The translations under genes were made by a program, and so were the position numbers. Positions 18,018 to 26,594 of a stretch of DNA of 64,000 bases are shown in pieces. The stretch comes from JAFAXD01 sp963833605. Lineage in GTDB: Bacteria > Pseudomonadota > Alphaproteobacteria > Rhizobiales > Xanthobacteraceae. The notes under the pieces were generated by a model. It saw only the letters and a program-made list of their open reading frames with translations. It searched no databases and was not told the DNA's origin. How positions within the stretch are numbered: position 1 is the first letter of the stretch; the number at the start of each line of letters is the position of its first letter. The stretch lies in contig CAWHYZ010000002.1 of NCBI GenBank assembly GCA_963833605.1, positions 1-64,000 on the forward strand. Reading direction: 5' to 3'.

Positions 18018-19705
18018 CACGTCACAGCGGCGGGCGCGATTGCGTCGATATCGGTCACGACATCGATGATCACCGGGCGGTTGGCTGCGAGGGCTTGTGC
18101 GAATGCCGGCGCGAATTGCGCGGGCGCTTCGACCCGCAGTCCGAGCGCGCCCATTTCCTCGGCGATGCGCGCAAAATTGACCTTGCGGTAGGTCCACAGC
18201 TCGCGTGCCTGCTGGGTTTGTTCGCCGCCGTAGGCACGGTCGAAACCGCGCTTGGACTGGTTGCCGCCGGCGTTGTTGTTGACCACCGTGATGGTGTTGA
18301 TCCCCCAGCGCGCAGCGGTCTCGACTTCGGCGATGTGGTACCAGAAGCCGGCGTCGCCGGTGAACACGACCGTAGGGCGCTCCGGGCAGGCGCACTTGGC
18401 CCCGAGGCCGGCCGGAAATGCCCAGCCCAGATGGCCGGCGCTGCGCATGTAGCTTTGGCTGGCGCTGGTGAGATCGAACATACCGCCCATCCACATGCCG
18501 GCGTGGCCGGTGTCGACCACGACGATGGCATTGTCCGGTACAAGCCGGGTCAGTTCATGGCAGATGCGTTCGGGCCGGATCGGGACTGCGTCGGAGGCGA
18601 GGGCCGAAGCATATTTTTTGCTCCAGTCGTGACACAGCGCCTGCGCTTGCGCGATCCACGCTTTGCGCTTTATGGCGCTGGCTCGATCGGCCTGTGCGTT
18701 CATCGCCGCGAGCGTCACTTTCGCGTCCCCCAGCACGCCGGCGTGCAGGGGAAAATTGCGGCCAAGCGCTTCCGGATCAAGGTCGATCTGGATCGCCGGC
18801 GTGCCGATCTTCGGCACCTCCCAGAAGTGCGTTGTCATGCCGCCGGTCTCGCTCCCCACGAAGCACACGAGGTCGGCGCGGTTGACCACGCGGTTGGCGC
18901 TTTCGCGCGAATAGGTGCCGACGACGCCGACGCTGAGCGGATGCGTTCCTGGGATTGCGTCCTTGCCGTTGAGCGAGGTCGCGACCGGGATTTGCAATGC
19001 CTCGGCCAGTGCCACGAGCTCGGCCTGTGCACCGGAGGCGCGCACGCCGCCGCCGGCGACGATGACCGGGCGCTCGGCCTGCGCCAGCAGCGCGAGCGCA
19101 GCGGCAACGCTGGCGGAGTCCGGCTGCGGCCGGAACGGCGGCACGCGTGCAAACGCCTTCTCGACCAGCGGCTCCATCTCGGCTTCTTCGGCATCGATCT
19201 GTCCCTCGTTGCCGCGAAACTGCAGGTGCACGGGCCCGGGCGTGCCTGACACGGCGACCCGAAACGCCTGCCGCACCATGTCCGGGAAGCGCGCCACATC
19301 GTCCACAGTGGCGTTGAATTTGGTCACCGGCTCGAACGCCGGGACATCGTCGATCTCCTGGTAGACCTTGCGGAACTTGGTCTTGGGCTCGCGTCCCCCG
19401 GTAAACGCAATGACCGGCGCGTGCGCCAAGAAGGCGTCGCGCAGGCCGGCCGCGAGGTTCATCGCACCGATCACCTGCGCCATGCAGATGCCCGGCTTGC
19501 CGGACGCGCGCGCGTACCCGTCCGCCATATAGGCGGCGGCCTTCTCGCCATGGGCGTGGATGCGCTTGATCGCAGTCCGCCGCTCCATTTCCGCCAGGGT
19601 CCGGCGCAGGACAGCCGGCACCATGAACACGTGGGTGACCCCATAGCCGTCGAGCATGTCGGCGAGGCATTGCGCCCCGGTCATGCGGCGATTGTGTCCG
19701 AGCAT
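18017..19705 (-). CDS. thiamine-diphosphate-dependent enzyme, acetolactate-synthase-like
   Basis: About 562 residues with the three-domain layout of the ALS/POX superfamily. The N-terminal Pyr domain has the activating Glu in HAHGEKAAAYMADGYAR, the middle domain has RPVIVAGGGVRASGA and IQIDLDPEALGRN, and the C-terminal PP domain has VVFTGDAGFWYHIAEVE then VVNNNAGGNQ, the GDG-x-NN cofactor motif. The acetolactate, sulfoacetaldehyde, benzoylformate and oxalyl-CoA families share this fold; the precise reaction is open. It lies in an operon with a cyclase-family gene upstream (14 bp) and the Nudix gene downstream. The start at 19705 is the first ATG after the cyclase stop; 19684 is an alternative. 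Confidence 0.85.
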   Translation of the reverse strand: MLGHNRRMTGAQCLADMLDGYGVTHVFMVPAVLRRTLAEMERRTAIKRIHAHGEKAAAYMADGYARASGKPGICMAQVIGAMNLAAGLRDAFLAHAPVIAFTGGREPKTKFRKVYQEIDDVPAFEPVTKFNATVDDVARFPDMVRQAFRVAVSGTPGPVHLQFRGNEGQIDAEEAEMEPLVEKAFARVPPFRPQPDSASVAAALALLAQAERPVIVAGGGVRASGAQAELVALAEALQIPVATSLNGKDAIPGTHPLSVGVVGTYSRESANRVVNRADLVCFVGSETGGMTTHFWEVPKIGTPAIQIDLDPEALGRNFPLHAGVLGDAKVTLAAMNAQADRASAIKRKAWIAQAQALCHDWSKKYASALASDAVPIRPERICHELTRLVPDNAIVVVDTGHAGMWMGGMFDLTSASQSYMRSAGHLGWAFPAGLGAKCACPERPTVVFTGDAGFWYHIAEVETAARWGINTITVVNNNAGGNQSKRGFDRAYGGEQTQQARELWTYRKVNFARIAEEMGALGLRVEAPAQFAPAFAQALAANRPVIIDVVTDIDAIAPAAVT

Positions 19706-19718
19706 GGATCTTGTCGCT

Positions 19719-20687
19719 CTATTTGATTGCCAGCGGATTGGTCGGGGAGCCGACCGCCCCGGTGATCGGGATTGCCGGCGCGACGAACATGAACTCGTAG
19801 ACCCGATCCTGGGCGCAATCGCGCGCCAGCTCCGCCACGTGGAAGATTTCGCCCATGGTGATGCCCATGATCGGGATGGTGATCCAGTGCCAGGGCTGGT
19901 TGATCCCGGCCTCGGTCTCGTTCGGCCGCACCTCGCAGCCCCAGGTGTCGCTCGCGATCGCGGCGATTTGGGTGCGATGGATCCATTCCAGCGTCTCGAA
20001 CGAGAAGCCGGGCGCGTCGCCGCCGGGGTAACCGTCCCAGCTTTTGGCCGCGAGGCAGCGCTCCATCTGGCCGGTGCGCACAATCACGTAGTCACCGCGT
20101 TTGACACTGACGCCCTGCGCCTTGCAGGTCGTTTCCAGGTCGGCGCTGGTGATGGCGTAGCCGTCGTCCAGCGCGTCCTTGCCGAGCGCGCGCGGAACGT
20201 CGAGAAATACCCCGCGTCCGACCATCTTGTTCTTGGTCTTTTCGATCCCGCATTTCTGCGCGCCGAAGCTCGTTACCTCGCGGCAGTCGTACCCGTTCCA
20301 CATGAAGTTCTCGTAGAACACGTGCCCGAGTCCGTCCCATTGGGTGCCGCATTGGAGCGGCATCACCACCATGTCATCGGCGGCGCGGATGCCGCGATGA
20401 TCGAGCACGCCCGCGTAGGCATCGGTACCCGTGCGCAGCATCACATGCAGCGGATTGATGCGCCCGAGTGCCGGGTAGGCCGACTTGGCGCCCTGCGGTC
20501 CATGCTGGTCAAAGTTGAGGGCAAGGGAGATGACTTTGCCCTGACGCACCAGCCTTGCTGCGGCAATGATGTCATCCGCAGTGGTGTAATTGAGCGTGCC
20601 GATTTCGTCATTGGCGCCCCACTTGCCCCAATTTTTGTATTTTTCCGCCGCGTCGCGCAGGTCTTGGCGCGTGAATTTCCTTGCCAT
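19719..20687 (-). CDS. cyclase family protein (kynurenine-formamidase-like hydrolase)
   Basis: 322 residues of the metal-dependent cyclase/formamidase fold. The usual HxGTHxDxPxH motif appears as CGTQWDGLGHVFYENFMWNG (about 115-134), so one metal-ligand His is replaced by Gln. DYVIVRTGQMERC (about 202) and the late GCEVRPNETEAGINQPWHW are conserved in the subfamily. Such enzymes hydrolyse amides or act in aromatic and keto-acid breakdown. ATG at 20687 has GGGGAAA upstream. The gene is divergent from a Bug receptor (69-bp gap), which suggests uptake and breakdown of a shared carboxylate. Confidence 0.85.
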   Translation of the reverse strand: MARKFTRQDLRDAAEKYKNWGKWGANDEIGTLNYTTADDIIAAARLVRQGKVISLALNFDQHGPQGAKSAYPALGRINPLHVMLRTGTDAYAGVLDHRGIRAADDMVVMPLQCGTQWDGLGHVFYENFMWNGYDCREVTSFGAQKCGIEKTKNKMVGRGVFLDVPRALGKDALDDGYAITSADLETTCKAQGVSVKRGDYVIVRTGQMERCLAAKSWDGYPGGDAPGFSFETLEWIHRTQIAAIASDTWGCEVRPNETEAGINQPWHWITIPIMGITMGEIFHVAELARDCAQDRVYEFMFVAPAIPITGAVGSPTNPLAIK

Positions 20688-20756
20688 GCATTTCCCCGTT
20701 ACTGTGTGATGCACAGGGGCGATGATAACATTCGCACCCAAACAAGGGAGGGCCCC

Positions 20757-21737
20757 ATGGTGTTGTTCTTGCGCGCCGTTGCCTGCGCGCTCGTGTTCGC
20801 GTCCTCGGCGCCGATTTTTGCCGAAACTGCTTCGGCACAAAGCTATCCGTCGCATTCCGTGCGTATGCTCGTGCCGTTTGCTGCAGCCGGTCCGACCGAC
20901 GTGATCGCGCGCATTCTGGCGCAAAAGCTTTCGGACAATCTCGGCCAACAGTTCTATGTCGAAAACGTTCCGGGGGGCGGCGGTAATACCGGCACTGCCC
21001 AGGCCGCAAAGTCCGCGCCCGACGGCTATACGATTCTCGTTGTGAGCACCGGTTTCATCATCAATCCGAGCCTCTATGCCAAGGTGCCCTACGATCCGAT
21101 GCGGGATTTTGCGCCGGTCACGCTGGTGGCGGCGTCGCCCAACGTGCTGAGCGTGAACCCGGCGGTGCCGGCGAAGTCGGTCAAGGAACTCGTCGATCTC
21201 ATCAAGGCCAATCCTGGCAAGTACAGTTTCGCTCAACCCGCGACCGGTTCGACTCCGCATCTGTCTGGCGAACTGTTCAAATTGACGTTCGGTCTCGACC
21301 TCGTGATGGTGCCTTTCCCGGGCGCGGGGCCGGCGATCACCTCGACAATCGGCGGCCACACTCCGATCGCGTTCACCGCCTTGCCGCCCGCGCTTGCCAG
21401 CATCCAGGACGGCAAGCTCCGGGGACTGGCGGTGTTGGCCGAGAAGCGGGTTGCTGGTTTGCCTGATGTTCCGACCATGGCCGAAGCCGGCGTTCCGGAC
21501 CAGGAGGCTGACACGCTGACCGGGATCGCGGTCCCGGTCGGTACGCCGCCCGAGATCGTCGAATTGCTGTATCGCGAGATCGCAAAGATCGTTGCGCTGC
21601 CCGACGTGCAGCAAAAGATGGCGACCCTCGGGTTCGTGACGATCGCCAACACGCCGGCGCAATTCTCGGTTCGCCTCAAGTCCGAGTTCGCCAAGTGGGC
21701 CAAGGTGATCAAGGATGCCGGGATCAAGATCGAATAG
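20757..21737 (+). CDS. Bug/TctC-type substrate-binding protein
   Basis: 326 residues. The signal peptide runs to about residue 28 (ASSAPIFAETASAQS). Bug-family blocks follow: VRMLVPFAAAGPTDVIARIL, ENVPGGGGNTGTAQAAKSAPDGYTIL, GSTPHLSGELFK and GLPDVPTMAEAGVPDQE. A periplasmic carboxylate receptor is expected. AAGGGAGG lies 6 bases before the ATG. It is followed at 67 bp by a close paralogue, so the pair is a tandem duplication. No TctA/TctB membrane subunits are nearby, as is common for this expanded family. Confidence 0.9.
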   Translation: MVLFLRAVACALVFASSAPIFAETASAQSYPSHSVRMLVPFAAAGPTDVIARILAQKLSDNLGQQFYVENVPGGGGNTGTAQAAKSAPDGYTILVVSTGFIINPSLYAKVPYDPMRDFAPVTLVAASPNVLSVNPAVPAKSVKELVDLIKANPGKYSFAQPATGSTPHLSGELFKLTFGLDLVMVPFPGAGPAITSTIGGHTPIAFTALPPALASIQDGKLRGLAVLAEKRVAGLPDVPTMAEAGVPDQEADTLTGIAVPVGTPPEIVELLYREIAKIVALPDVQQKMATLGFVTIANTPAQFSVRLKSEFAKWAKVIKDAGIKIE

Positions 21738-21803
21738 AACGCTTCAGCGTCAGTACGGTGGATGCGGCAGCGGTTGTGGCAGCCGATCGACAGGGAGGAC
21801 CGC

Positions 21804-22773
21804 GTGGGCTTCGTCCGGGCGCTGATTGGCGCCGCTGTCTTCATCGCCTTCGCGTCCGTCGCCGGAGGCGCCGAGACCTACCCCGACCGCCCTGTGCGCA
21901 TCATCGTGCCGTTTGCGCCAGCCGGGCCCGGTGACGTCATGGCGCGACTGCTGGCGCAGAAGCTCTCGGATGATCTCGGCAAGCAGTTCTATGTCGAGAA
22001 CCAGCCGGGCGCTGGCGGCAATATTGGCATGGGCAATGCTGCGCACGCCGCGCCCGACGGTTACACGATCCTGGTGACGTCGTCCGCCCTCGTGGTCAAT
22101 CCGAGCCTCTACGAAAAGCTCTCCTACGACCCGCTCAAGGATTTTGCACCGATCAGCGTCGCGGGTGTCTCCCCCAACGTGCTGGTGGTTCATCCGTCAT
22201 TGCCCGTTAAGACCGTCAAGGAACTGGTCGACTACATACGGACCCATCCCGGCATCAACAACTTTGCAACACCGGGTGCCAGCACCACTCCGCATTTGTC
22301 GGGTGAGTTGTTCAAGCATGTCGCTCGGGCTCGACCTCATTCCTGTGCCGTTCAACGGCGCGGCCCCTGCGTTGCAGTCCACCGTCGGCGGCCACACGCC
22401 GATTGCTTTCACGGCGCTGCCGCCCGCGACCCCGCTGGTCAAGGACGGCAAGCTGCGTGCGCTCGCCGTTACCAGCCGCGCGCGTTCGCCGGCGCTGCCG
22501 GACGTGCCGACCATGGCGGAAGCCGGCCTGAAGGATCAGGAGGCCGACACCCTGCAGGGCATGCTGGTTCCGGTCGGCACGCCGCAACCAGTCATCGACC
22601 TTCTGCACCGCGAAATCGTGAAGATCGTCCAGATGCCCGACGTGAAGGAGCGGTTCGCGGCCCTCGGCTTTGATCCGATCGCCAACACGCCGGCTGAATT
22701 CGTCGCCCAGATGCGTGCCGAGATCACCAAGTGGGGTCGAGTGATCAAGGACGCGGGGATCAGGGCGGAGTAG
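21804..22773 (+). pseudogene. second Bug/TctC-type receptor, frame-broken
   Basis: A paralogue of the preceding gene: it shares VRIIVPFAPAGPGDVMARLL, ENQPGAGGNIGMGNAAHAAP, GELFK, DVPTMAEAGLKDQEADTL and the C-terminus GRVIKDAGIRAE. The start is a GTG at 21804, five bases after AGGGAGG, and gives the signal peptide GFVRALIGAAVFIAFASVAGGA. At 22317 one extra C (AAG-C-ATG) throws the frame; without it the protein reads FKMSLGLDLIPVPFNGAAPAL and is full length (about 322 residues). A sequencing or very recent indel is likelier than old decay, because the remainder is intact. Confidence 0.82.
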
Positions 22774-22783
22774 GCTTGCCGCG

Positions 22784-22939
22784 TCAGATGCGGCCCATCA
22801 GTGCCAGCACGATGACGATGACCAGGATAAGCCCGAGGCCGCCGCCCGGTCCGTATCCCCATCCGCTGCTGTAAGGCCACGTCGGCAACGCGCCGATCAG
22901 CAGTAGGATCAGGATGATGATGAGAATCGTCGAAAGCAT
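22784..22939 (-). CDS. DUF3309 small membrane protein
   Basis: 51 residues: MLSTILIIILILLLIGALP is one hydrophobic helix, followed by WPYSSGWGYGPGGGLG and a second helix ending VLALMGRI. This is the DUF3309 pattern, common in alphaproteobacteria, function unknown. An EcfG-type promoter lies 28 bp upstream (22967-22991), which argues for general-stress control. Confidence 0.85.
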   Translation of the reverse strand: MLSTILIIILILLLIGALPTWPYSSGWGYGPGGGLGLILVIVIVLALMGRI

Positions 22940-22966
22940 TTTGTCCTCTCCTGCCCCGGTCCTAAC

Positions 22967-22991
22967 AACGCCAGCCTGAGGATCGGGTTCC
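22967..22991 (-). promoter_or_regulatory. EcfG-type promoter for DUF3309
   Basis: On the minus strand GGAAC (22991-22987), 16 bp and CGTT (22970-22967) match the general-stress sigma factor consensus exactly. The start codon lies 28 bp downstream of the -10 element. Confidence 0.75.
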
Positions 22992-23036
22992 CGTTGAGGA
23001 ACTGATGTTCTGCAATGACCGACATTGCGGCGCGAA

Positions 23037-23062
23037 GGAACTTGCGGCCTGCATTCAGCGTT
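23037..23062 (+). promoter_or_regulatory. EcfG-type promoter toward the NRAMP-like gene
   Basis: GGAAC (23037-23041), a 17-bp spacer and CGTT (23059-23062). It is back-to-back with the DUF3309 promoter, and the next clear gene on this strand starts at 23220, so a leader of about 150 nt is implied. Confidence 0.6.
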
Positions 23063-23219
23063 ATTTGATGGAGCGCCTGCGAATGTCGCTCTTCGCCGAA
23101 CCCCGCGGAAGAGAGACTTCTCACTTCGTCCTGGCCGTGTCCGGGAAGGTTCGGCCAAAATGCTCATCAGACGCGGCGACTTTCAGCCTTTCGATCAAAT
23201 CTGGCCAAGGGTCTGACGT

Positions 23220-24515
23220 TTGACCTCTCTCGCCCAAAGCGAAAGCGCGGCCTGCAAACCGTGGTATCGCCGCGTGGCGAATGCCCTGGGGCCGGGCCTC
23301 ATCACCGGTGCGTCAGACGACGATCCGAGTGGGATCGCCACCTATTCGCAGGCCGGGGCGCAGTTTGGCTTCACCATTTCCTGGACCATGCTCGCGACCT
23401 ATCCGTTGATGACGGCGATCCAAGAGATCAGCGCGCGTATAGGGCGCACGACCGGCCGGGGGCTCGCGGGAAACATCAGACGATGTTACCCAACCTGGCT
23501 GCTTCATCTCGTTGTTGGGCTGCTGGTGGTCGCCAACACGATCAATATCGGCGCGGATTTGAGCGCCATGGGAGACGCAGCCCATTTTCTTGTTGGCGGC
23601 CCACCGTTGCTCTATGTGGGCATGCTCGCGTTTGTCTGTGCGACGCTGCAGATCTTTGTAAGCTACGAGCGATATGCGTCGCTGCTGCGTTGGCTGACGC
23701 TCGCGCTGTTCGCCTATTTCGGCACGGTCCTGACCATCAAAGTACCGTGGCAGCAGGTGATTGAGGGGTTGTTCATTCCGACACTGTCGCGCGATACCGG
23801 GTTCTGGACCACGGTGGTTGCGATTTTCGGAACGACCATCAGTCCATATCTGTTCTTCTGGCAGGCGTCGCAGGAAGCTGAGGAATTGCGGGTCGATCCC
23901 GACCGCGAGCCGTTCAAGCACGCGCCGAAACAGTTTGCGTTCGAGATCGGGCGCATCCGGACCGATACCTACATCGGAATGGCGTTTTCGAACCTGGTGG
24001 CTTTGGCGATCATCGTCACCGCGGCCGCCACCCTGCATGCCAATGGTATCACCGAGGTCCAGACATCCGCCGACGCCGCCAAGGCGCTGGAACCGGTGGC
24101 GGGCCATTTTGCGTCTGCGGTTTTCGCGCTTGGCATTTTGGGAACCGGATTGCTGGCCGTACCGGTTCTGGCCGGTTCGGCGGCGTATGCGCTGGCCGAG
24201 GCATGGAAATGGCCGGTCGGGCTCGCCCGGCAGCCCGCCCGCGCCAAGGGTTTCTACACCACCATCGCGTTGGCGACGATGGTTGGGGCGGCGGTCAATT
24301 TCGCGACCTTCAGTCCGATGAAGGCGTTGTTTTGGAGCGCGGTCATCAATGGCGTGGTGTCGGCCCCTGTCATGGTCGTCATGATGCTGATGGCACGGAG
24401 TCCGCGCGTCATGGGCAAGTTCCGCGTGAGCGGGGCGCTCGAACTGACGGGCTGGATCGCAACCGCGGTGATGGCACTCGCCTCGGTCGCAATGTTCTTC
24501 ACATCGATTTTCTAG
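23220..24515 (+). CDS. NRAMP-like divalent-metal transporter
   Basis: 431 residues with about eleven membrane helices. TM1 reads GPGLITGASDDDPSGIATYSQAG (about 24-46) where canonical NRAMPs have the DPGN metal site; TM6 has FGTTISPYLFFWQASQEAEE (about 200-219) where canonical proteins have MPH. It therefore belongs to the NRAMP-related group with altered metal ligands, and Mn2+ uptake cannot be assumed; Mg2+ or another ion is possible. The start is a TTG at 23220, eight bases after AAGGG. No ATG fits. The gene lies in the stress block behind an EcfG-type promoter. Confidence 0.85.
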   Translation: MTSLAQSESAACKPWYRRVANALGPGLITGASDDDPSGIATYSQAGAQFGFTISWTMLATYPLMTAIQEISARIGRTTGRGLAGNIRRCYPTWLLHLVVGLLVVANTINIGADLSAMGDAAHFLVGGPPLLYVGMLAFVCATLQIFVSYERYASLLRWLTLALFAYFGTVLTIKVPWQQVIEGLFIPTLSRDTGFWTTVVAIFGTTISPYLFFWQASQEAEELRVDPDREPFKHAPKQFAFEIGRIRTDTYIGMAFSNLVALAIIVTAAATLHANGITEVQTSADAAKALEPVAGHFASAVFALGILGTGLLAVPVLAGSAAYALAEAWKWPVGLARQPARAKGFYTTIALATMVGAAVNFATFSPMKALFWSAVINGVVSAPVMVVMMLMARSPRVMGKFRVSGALELTGWIATAVMALASVAMFFTSIF

Positions 24516-24544
24516 CTCGGGAAGCCCTTCATCCCGCATCGAGG

Positions 24545-24569
24545 GGAACCGCATCAGGGCGCGGGCGTT
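24545..24569 (+). promoter_or_regulatory. EcfG-type promoter before the 27-aa membrane peptide
   Basis: GGAAC (24545-24549), 16 bp and CGTT (24566-24569) match the consensus exactly. The peptide starts 34 bp downstream and the sensor kinase follows, so both may be under general-stress control. Confidence 0.75.
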
Positions 24570-24603
24570 GATGCCTCAGGTTTGAATAACATGGAGTCGT
24601 CAC

Positions 24604-24687
24604 ATGGGACGCTACATGCTGCTTTGGTTGCTTGGCGTGCCAATCCCGATCCTGCTGCTGATCTGGGCCTTTGGTGGGCTTCACTGA
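24604..24687 (+). CDS. 27-residue single-helix membrane peptide
   Basis: MGRYMLLWLLGVPIPILLLI is followed by WAFGGLH. It is one hydrophobic helix with a kink at PIP. GGAG lies seven bases before the ATG and an EcfG-type promoter lies 34 bp upstream, which supports a real gene despite its size. Similar 27-residue peptides occur in Bradyrhizobium-like genomes, as far as I recall; the function is unknown. Confidence 0.7.
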   Translation: MGRYMLLWLLGVPIPILLLIWAFGGLH

Positions 24688-24748
24688 TCGGGCGGTCGCT
24701 GGCGTCGTGGGGCGGGATTGTTTGTAGCGCGGCTGGTGAAGGGTCCAG

Positions 24749-26570
24749 ATGGCGGCCAATCCTGACAATCTCCTTGTTTGCGCCGAATTGCTGGACGCGT
24801 TACCTGCAGCCATCTACACCACCGACGCCGAGGGCAAGATCACTTACTACAATCAGGCGGCAGCAGACCTCTGGGGTCATCGTCCCGAACTCGGAAGCAG
24901 TCAATGGTGTGGGTCGTGGCGTTTGTTTTGGCCCGACGGCCGGCCGCTGCCGCATGACCAGTGCCCAATGGCAATCACGCTGAAGGAAGGGCGCGCCGTG
25001 CGCGGCGTCGAGGCAATCGCCGAAAGGCCCGATGGCACGCGTGTTCATTTTGTTCCCTATCCAACCCCGCTGCGCGATAGCTCCGGCCGCATCACGGGCG
25101 CAATCAACCTGCTGATGGACGTGACCGAGCGGCGCAAAACCGAGGTCGAGACCGCGCGCCTGGCTGCGATCGTCGCTTCATCCGATGATGCCATCGTCAG
25201 CAAGACGCTGGAGGGCAGGATCACCTCCTGGAATTCCGGCGCCACGCGGATCTTTGGCTATTCGGCAAGTGAAATGATCGGCCAGCCGATTACCAAGATA
25301 ATCCCGCCCGAACTTCACGTACAGGAGGAAGAGATCCTGCGGCGACTGCGGCTCGGCGACTATATCGAGCATTTCGAGACGACGCGCATTGCAAAGGACG
25401 GGCGTCGGATCAACATGTCGATCACCGTGTCTCCCTTGCACGACAAATCCGGCCGGATCATCGGCGCGTCGAAGATTGGACGCGATATAACCGAGCGCAA
25501 GCAGGCTGAGAAGTTGCAGCGCTTGCTCATCGATGAACTCAATCATCGAGTTCAAGAACACATTGGCGACCGTGCAGGCAATCGCGCGCCAATCGTTGCG
25601 GCGTGCGCGAAGTCCGAGCGATTTTGTGGACAGCTTCACCGGCCGCGTGCAGGCTTTGGCGTCGGCTCATACGCTGCTGACGCAAAACACGTTCCACGGC
25701 GCGCAGATCATGGATTTGGTGCGCGAACAGGTCATGCTGGGCGCCCCTGAAGACGGCCGCGTCGCCTGCTCGGGTCCGCTGCTGGTGCTCGATGCTCAAA
25801 TGGCGTTGCACTTGGCTTTGGTGCTGCACGAGCTCGCGACCAATGCCCGCAAATATGGCGCGCTGTCCGTCCCGCAGGGCCGTCTGTTAGTGGATTGGAG
25901 CGTAATGACCAATAACGGGAGCAATCTCATGATGCGTTGGAAAGAGGCGGGCGGTCCTAGGGTTAGCGCGCCGTCCAAGCACGGGTTCGGCACCACTCTC
26001 GTCGAACACGCCCTGCAGGCTCACGGAGGCGAGGCCTCAATTCAATACGGCGCCCATGGAGTGACCTGCGACATCAGATTGCCGCTCCCGACGGAAGCGG
26101 CCACGGCCATTTCCGCAACTTCGGCTCGAGGCGCCGTCGAGCAAGCCCTCGTCCAACGGCCTGGCCTGCGATCGGGCGCTGCCGCCAAACGCATTCTCGT
26201 CATTGAGGATGAGCCGTTCGTGTCGATGGACTTGGAAGCGGGCCTTCTGGCGGCCGGTTGCGAGGTCATCGGGCCGGCCGGGACGCTCGACAGCGCAAGG
26301 CGACTGATTGCCAACACGCAGTTCGAGGCCGCCCTTCTTGATGTCAATCTTTCCGGGCAGCCTGTCGACGAGCTTGCAGCCGAACTTACCAGGCTGAATA
26401 TCCCGTTTGCGTTCGTCACTGGTTATGGACGTGAGGGCTTGCCACATGCGTTCCGGGATGCGCTCCTGCTCGGCAAGCCGTTCGACCATCAAGGCGTAGC
26501 CGCCGTGGTCGAGACGCTGCTGGACCAAAAGTCCGCCGTCGTCGTGCCGCTGCGACAAAAGCATGGGTAG
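24749..26570 (+). pseudogene. PAS-PAS-HWE/HisKA_2 histidine kinase with receiver domain, frame-broken
   Basis: A soluble sensor kinase of about 607 residues. PAS 1 spans about 5-125 (ALPAAIYTTDAEGKITYYNQ, MDVTERRK) and PAS 2 about 130-260 (DDAIVSKTLEGRITSWNSGA, GRDITERKQ). The phospho-acceptor block LIDELNHRVKNTLATVQAIA marks the HWE/HisKA_2 class. A HATPase follows (HELATNARKYGALS, HGFGTTLVEHAL), then a receiver (RILVIEDEPFVSMDL, Asp in AALLDVNLSG). One extra C near 25553 breaks the frame inside LNHRV-KNTL; both halves are otherwise complete. HWE kinases often feed the general-stress phosphorelay. The gene sits behind an EcfG-type promoter with the 27-aa peptide. Confidence 0.85.
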
Positions 26571-26594
26571 GAGTCTGCTGCGGGCTGACGCAAC

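Noticed and set aside
19706..21662. In-frame N-terminal extensions of the TPP enzyme and the cyclase
   Set aside because: They read antisense to neighbouring genes and lack family similarity; good starts exist at 19705 and 20687.
23068..23223. 51-codon frame between the EcfG promoter and the NRAMP-like gene
   Set aside because: Its composition is not protein-like and it has no ribosome-binding site; it overlaps the better-supported TTG start at 23220.
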